Below are positions 6,158-7,462 of a stretch of 7,462 bases of DNA, one piece after another. The stretch is from Clostridia bacterium (GTDB taxonomy: Bacteria; Bacillota; Clostridia; Christensenellales; Aristaeellaceae): positions 1-7,462 of the forward strand of contig JAUNBY010000146.1 of the NCBI GenBank assembly GCA_030526935.1, read 5' to 3'. A program made the translations under genes and the position numbers. The notes below the pieces were generated by a model. That model did not search any database. It worked only from the letters and a program-made list of their open reading frames with translations, and had not been told where the DNA came from. Numbering within the stretch: the stretch's first letter is position 1; the number at the start of each line of letters is the position of its first letter.

Positions 6158-7462
6158 TATGCAAATGAAAAAGACCGCCATGCCCGAGCAGAATCCCATC
6201 GAAAGGGGCAAGAACTTCCGGGAAGTGGCGCTTGGATATACCGAGGAAATGGCGCTCAACGAAGCGGCACGCTGTCTGCAATGCAAAAACAGGCCCTGCG
6301 TACACGGATGCCCCGTCGGGGTGCGTATACCCGAGTTCATAAAGCGCGTAGCCGATGGAGATATGGCGGGCGCTTACGAAATACTTGGCGGCGACAACTC
6401 GCTTCCGGCGGTGTGCGGACGCGTGTGCCCGCAGGAGACGCAGTGCGAGAGCAAATGCGTTCGCGGCATAAAGGGCGAACCGGTAGGCATAGGCAGGCTT
6501 GAGAGATATGTCGCCGATTGGGCGATGGCCAACGGAATGAAGCCTCAAAAACCCGAAAGCGAGAACGGCAGGAAGGTCGCGATAATCGGCTCAGGCCCCG
6601 CCGGACTGTCCTGCGCGGGGGCGCTTCGCTCGAGGGGATACAGCGTAACCATATTCGAGGCGCTTCATACGCCCGGCGGCGTTCTGATGTACGGCATACC
6701 GGAGTTCAGGCTCCCAAAGGCCCTCGTTCAGCGCGAAATAGATACGCTCAAGGAGCTTGGTGTAGATGTTGTAACAAATGTCGTCGTCGGAAAGAGCATA
6801 ACGCTCGACGAGCTTATGAACGAAGAAGGTTACGACGCGGTATTCATAGGCAGCGGCGCGGGACTTCCCCGATTCCAGGGTATACCGGGCGAGGAACTTT
6901 GCGGCGTGTACTCCGCGAATGAATTCCTGACTCGCATAAATCTTATGAAAGCCTATGATTTCCCCAACCATATGACGCCAGTGCGCGTCGGAAGCCGCGT
7001 TGCGGTCGTGGGCGGCGGAAACGTCGCTATGGACGCCGCCCGCTGCGCCCTGAGAATGGGAGCGGCAGAGGTGAGCATAGTATATCGCCGCAGCGAGCAG
7101 GAGATGCCCGCCAGAGCGGAAGAAGTCCATCACGCTAAGGAAGAGGGCATAGTCTTCCGCCTTCTCACCAATCCCACGCGCGTCATAGGCGACGAAAAGG
7201 GCAACGTCAAGGCCATGGAGGTCGTAGAGATGGAACTTGGCGAACCCGACGCTTCCGGACGCCGCCGCCCCGTAGTCAAACAGGGCAGCGAGTATATACT
7301 CGACGTTGAAACCGTCGTCATAGCAATAGGCAATTCTCCGAATCCCCTCGTAACGTCTACCACTCCGGGTCTCGAGACGCAGAAATGGGGAGGCGTCATC
7401 GTCGATGAGGATACGCTCAAAACCAGCCGCGATTACGTCTACGCCGGAGGCGACGCCGTGAC
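6150..7462 (+). CDS. nfnB: NfnB-like large subunit (GltD/'GltA' glutamate synthase small-chain family), 3' end outside the window
   Basis: An open frame of 437 codons runs off the right edge. The family is about 460-470 residues, so only some 25-35 are missing. The N-terminal iron-sulfur domain has C42-x2-C45-x4-C50-x3-C54-P and C89-x3-C93-x5-C99-x3-C103, enough for two [4Fe-4S] clusters. Glu96 (in CPQE) lies where NfnB-type proteins use a glutamate ligand. Then come the FAD-binding Rossmann motif IIGSGPAGL (G147-x-G149-x2-G152), GGVLMYGIPEFRLPK (176-190), the NADPH-binding loop GGGNVAMDAAR (from 288), YRRSEQEMPAR (312-322) and the second FAD motif YAGGDAV (431-437). These are typical of the GltD/NfnB family. 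Databases often call it 'NADPH-dependent glutamate synthase (GltA)', but it has no glutamine- or glutamate-handling domain, and the adjacent NfnA partner points to ferredoxin:NADP+ oxidoreductase. The related SudA of sulfide dehydrogenase remains possible. Confidence 0.93.
   Translation, partial: MPNMQMKKTAMPEQNPIERGKNFREVALGYTEEMALNEAARCLQCKNRPCVHGCPVGVRIPEFIKRVADGDMAGAYEILGGDNSLPAVCGRVCPQETQCESKCVRGIKGEPVGIGRLERYVADWAMANGMKPQKPESENGRKVAIIGSGPAGLSCAGALRSRGYSVTIFEALHTPGGVLMYGIPEFRLPKALVQREIDTLKELGVDVVTNVVVGKSITLDELMNEEGYDAVFIGSGAGLPRFQGIPGEELCGVYSANEFLTRINLMKAYDFPNHMTPVRVGSRVAVVGGGNVAMDAARCALRMGAAEVSIVYRRSEQEMPARAEEVHHAKEEGIVFRLLTNPTRVIGDEKGNVKAMEVVEMELGEPDASGRRRPVVKQGSEYILDVETVVIAIGNSPNPLVTSTTPGLETQKWGGVIVDEDTLKTSRDYVYAGGDAV

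Larger units (their letters stand above)
49..7462 (+). other. Probable single operon: nucleoside importer, rpiB, nfnAB
   Basis: All seven genes lie on the + strand. Junctions in order: an 81-base gap holding the hairpin, an 8-base overlap, a 1-base overlap, a 43-base gap, a 21-base gap, and an 8-base overlap. I see no intrinsic terminator after 1143 and no clear internal promoter. The arrangement fits one transcript, with a shorter, abundant message for the binding protein. The boundary least certain to be co-transcribed is the 43-base gap before rpiB. The operon's start and end are outside the window. Confidence 0.65.

Noticed and set aside
6281..6922. + strand frames (6281-6502, 6518-6922) inside nfnB in another frame
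   Set aside because: They are Arg/Gly-rich with no motifs, while the frame starting at 6150 carries every iron-sulfur, FAD and NADPH motif without interruption.
6144..7133. Long - strand open frames opposite nfnB (6144-6548 and 6591-7133)
   Set aside because: No domain or credible ribosome site; they are reverse shadows of a gene with cofactor motifs throughout.
1..7462. CRISPR arrays, insertion sequences, tRNA or rRNA genes, riboswitches, phage or defence genes
   Set aside because: I looked for direct repeats, terminal inverted repeats, transposase motifs and RNA-gene signatures and saw none. Nearly every base lies in one of the seven metabolic or transport genes.

Overview
The window is one dense, single-strand (+) gene cluster of seven genes. 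The longest gap between genes is 81 bases, and several neighbours overlap by 1 to 8 bases. The strong GGAGG-type ribosome sites, the high GC content combined with heavy use of the ATA isoleucine codon, and an Nfn-type ferredoxin:NADP oxidoreductase all suggest a strictly anaerobic, fermentative member of the Firmicutes/Clostridia. That assignment is an inference; no marker gene in the window fixes the taxonomy.

Layout: (1) 49-4803 encodes a complete BMP/NupNOPQ-type ABC importer. It consists of a secreted PnrA/BMP-family binding protein, a double-domain ATPase and two permeases. A strong 15-bp hairpin separates the binding-protein gene from the ATPase gene. (2) 4847-5287 encodes a ribose-5-phosphate isomerase B (RpiB/LacAB family). 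(3) 5309-7462 encodes two flavoprotein/iron-sulfur subunits that match NfnA and NfnB, the NADH-dependent reduced ferredoxin:NADP+ oxidoreductase. The second subunit is often labelled 'NADPH-dependent glutamate synthase, GltA', and it runs off the right edge.

How they may work together (inference): the importer brings in nucleosides. A phosphorylase and a phosphopentomutase encoded elsewhere would release ribose 5-phosphate. RpiB would feed that into the pentose phosphate pathway, and NfnAB would balance the NADH, reduced ferredoxin and NADPH pools. Each family is well known. I see no mobile element, CRISPR array, RNA gene, phage gene or clearly new system. What deserves a second look is the linkage of nucleoside import, RpiB and an electron-bifurcating enzyme; the binding protein's lack of a lipobox; and the different codon use and hairpin that together suggest strong over-expression of the binding protein.
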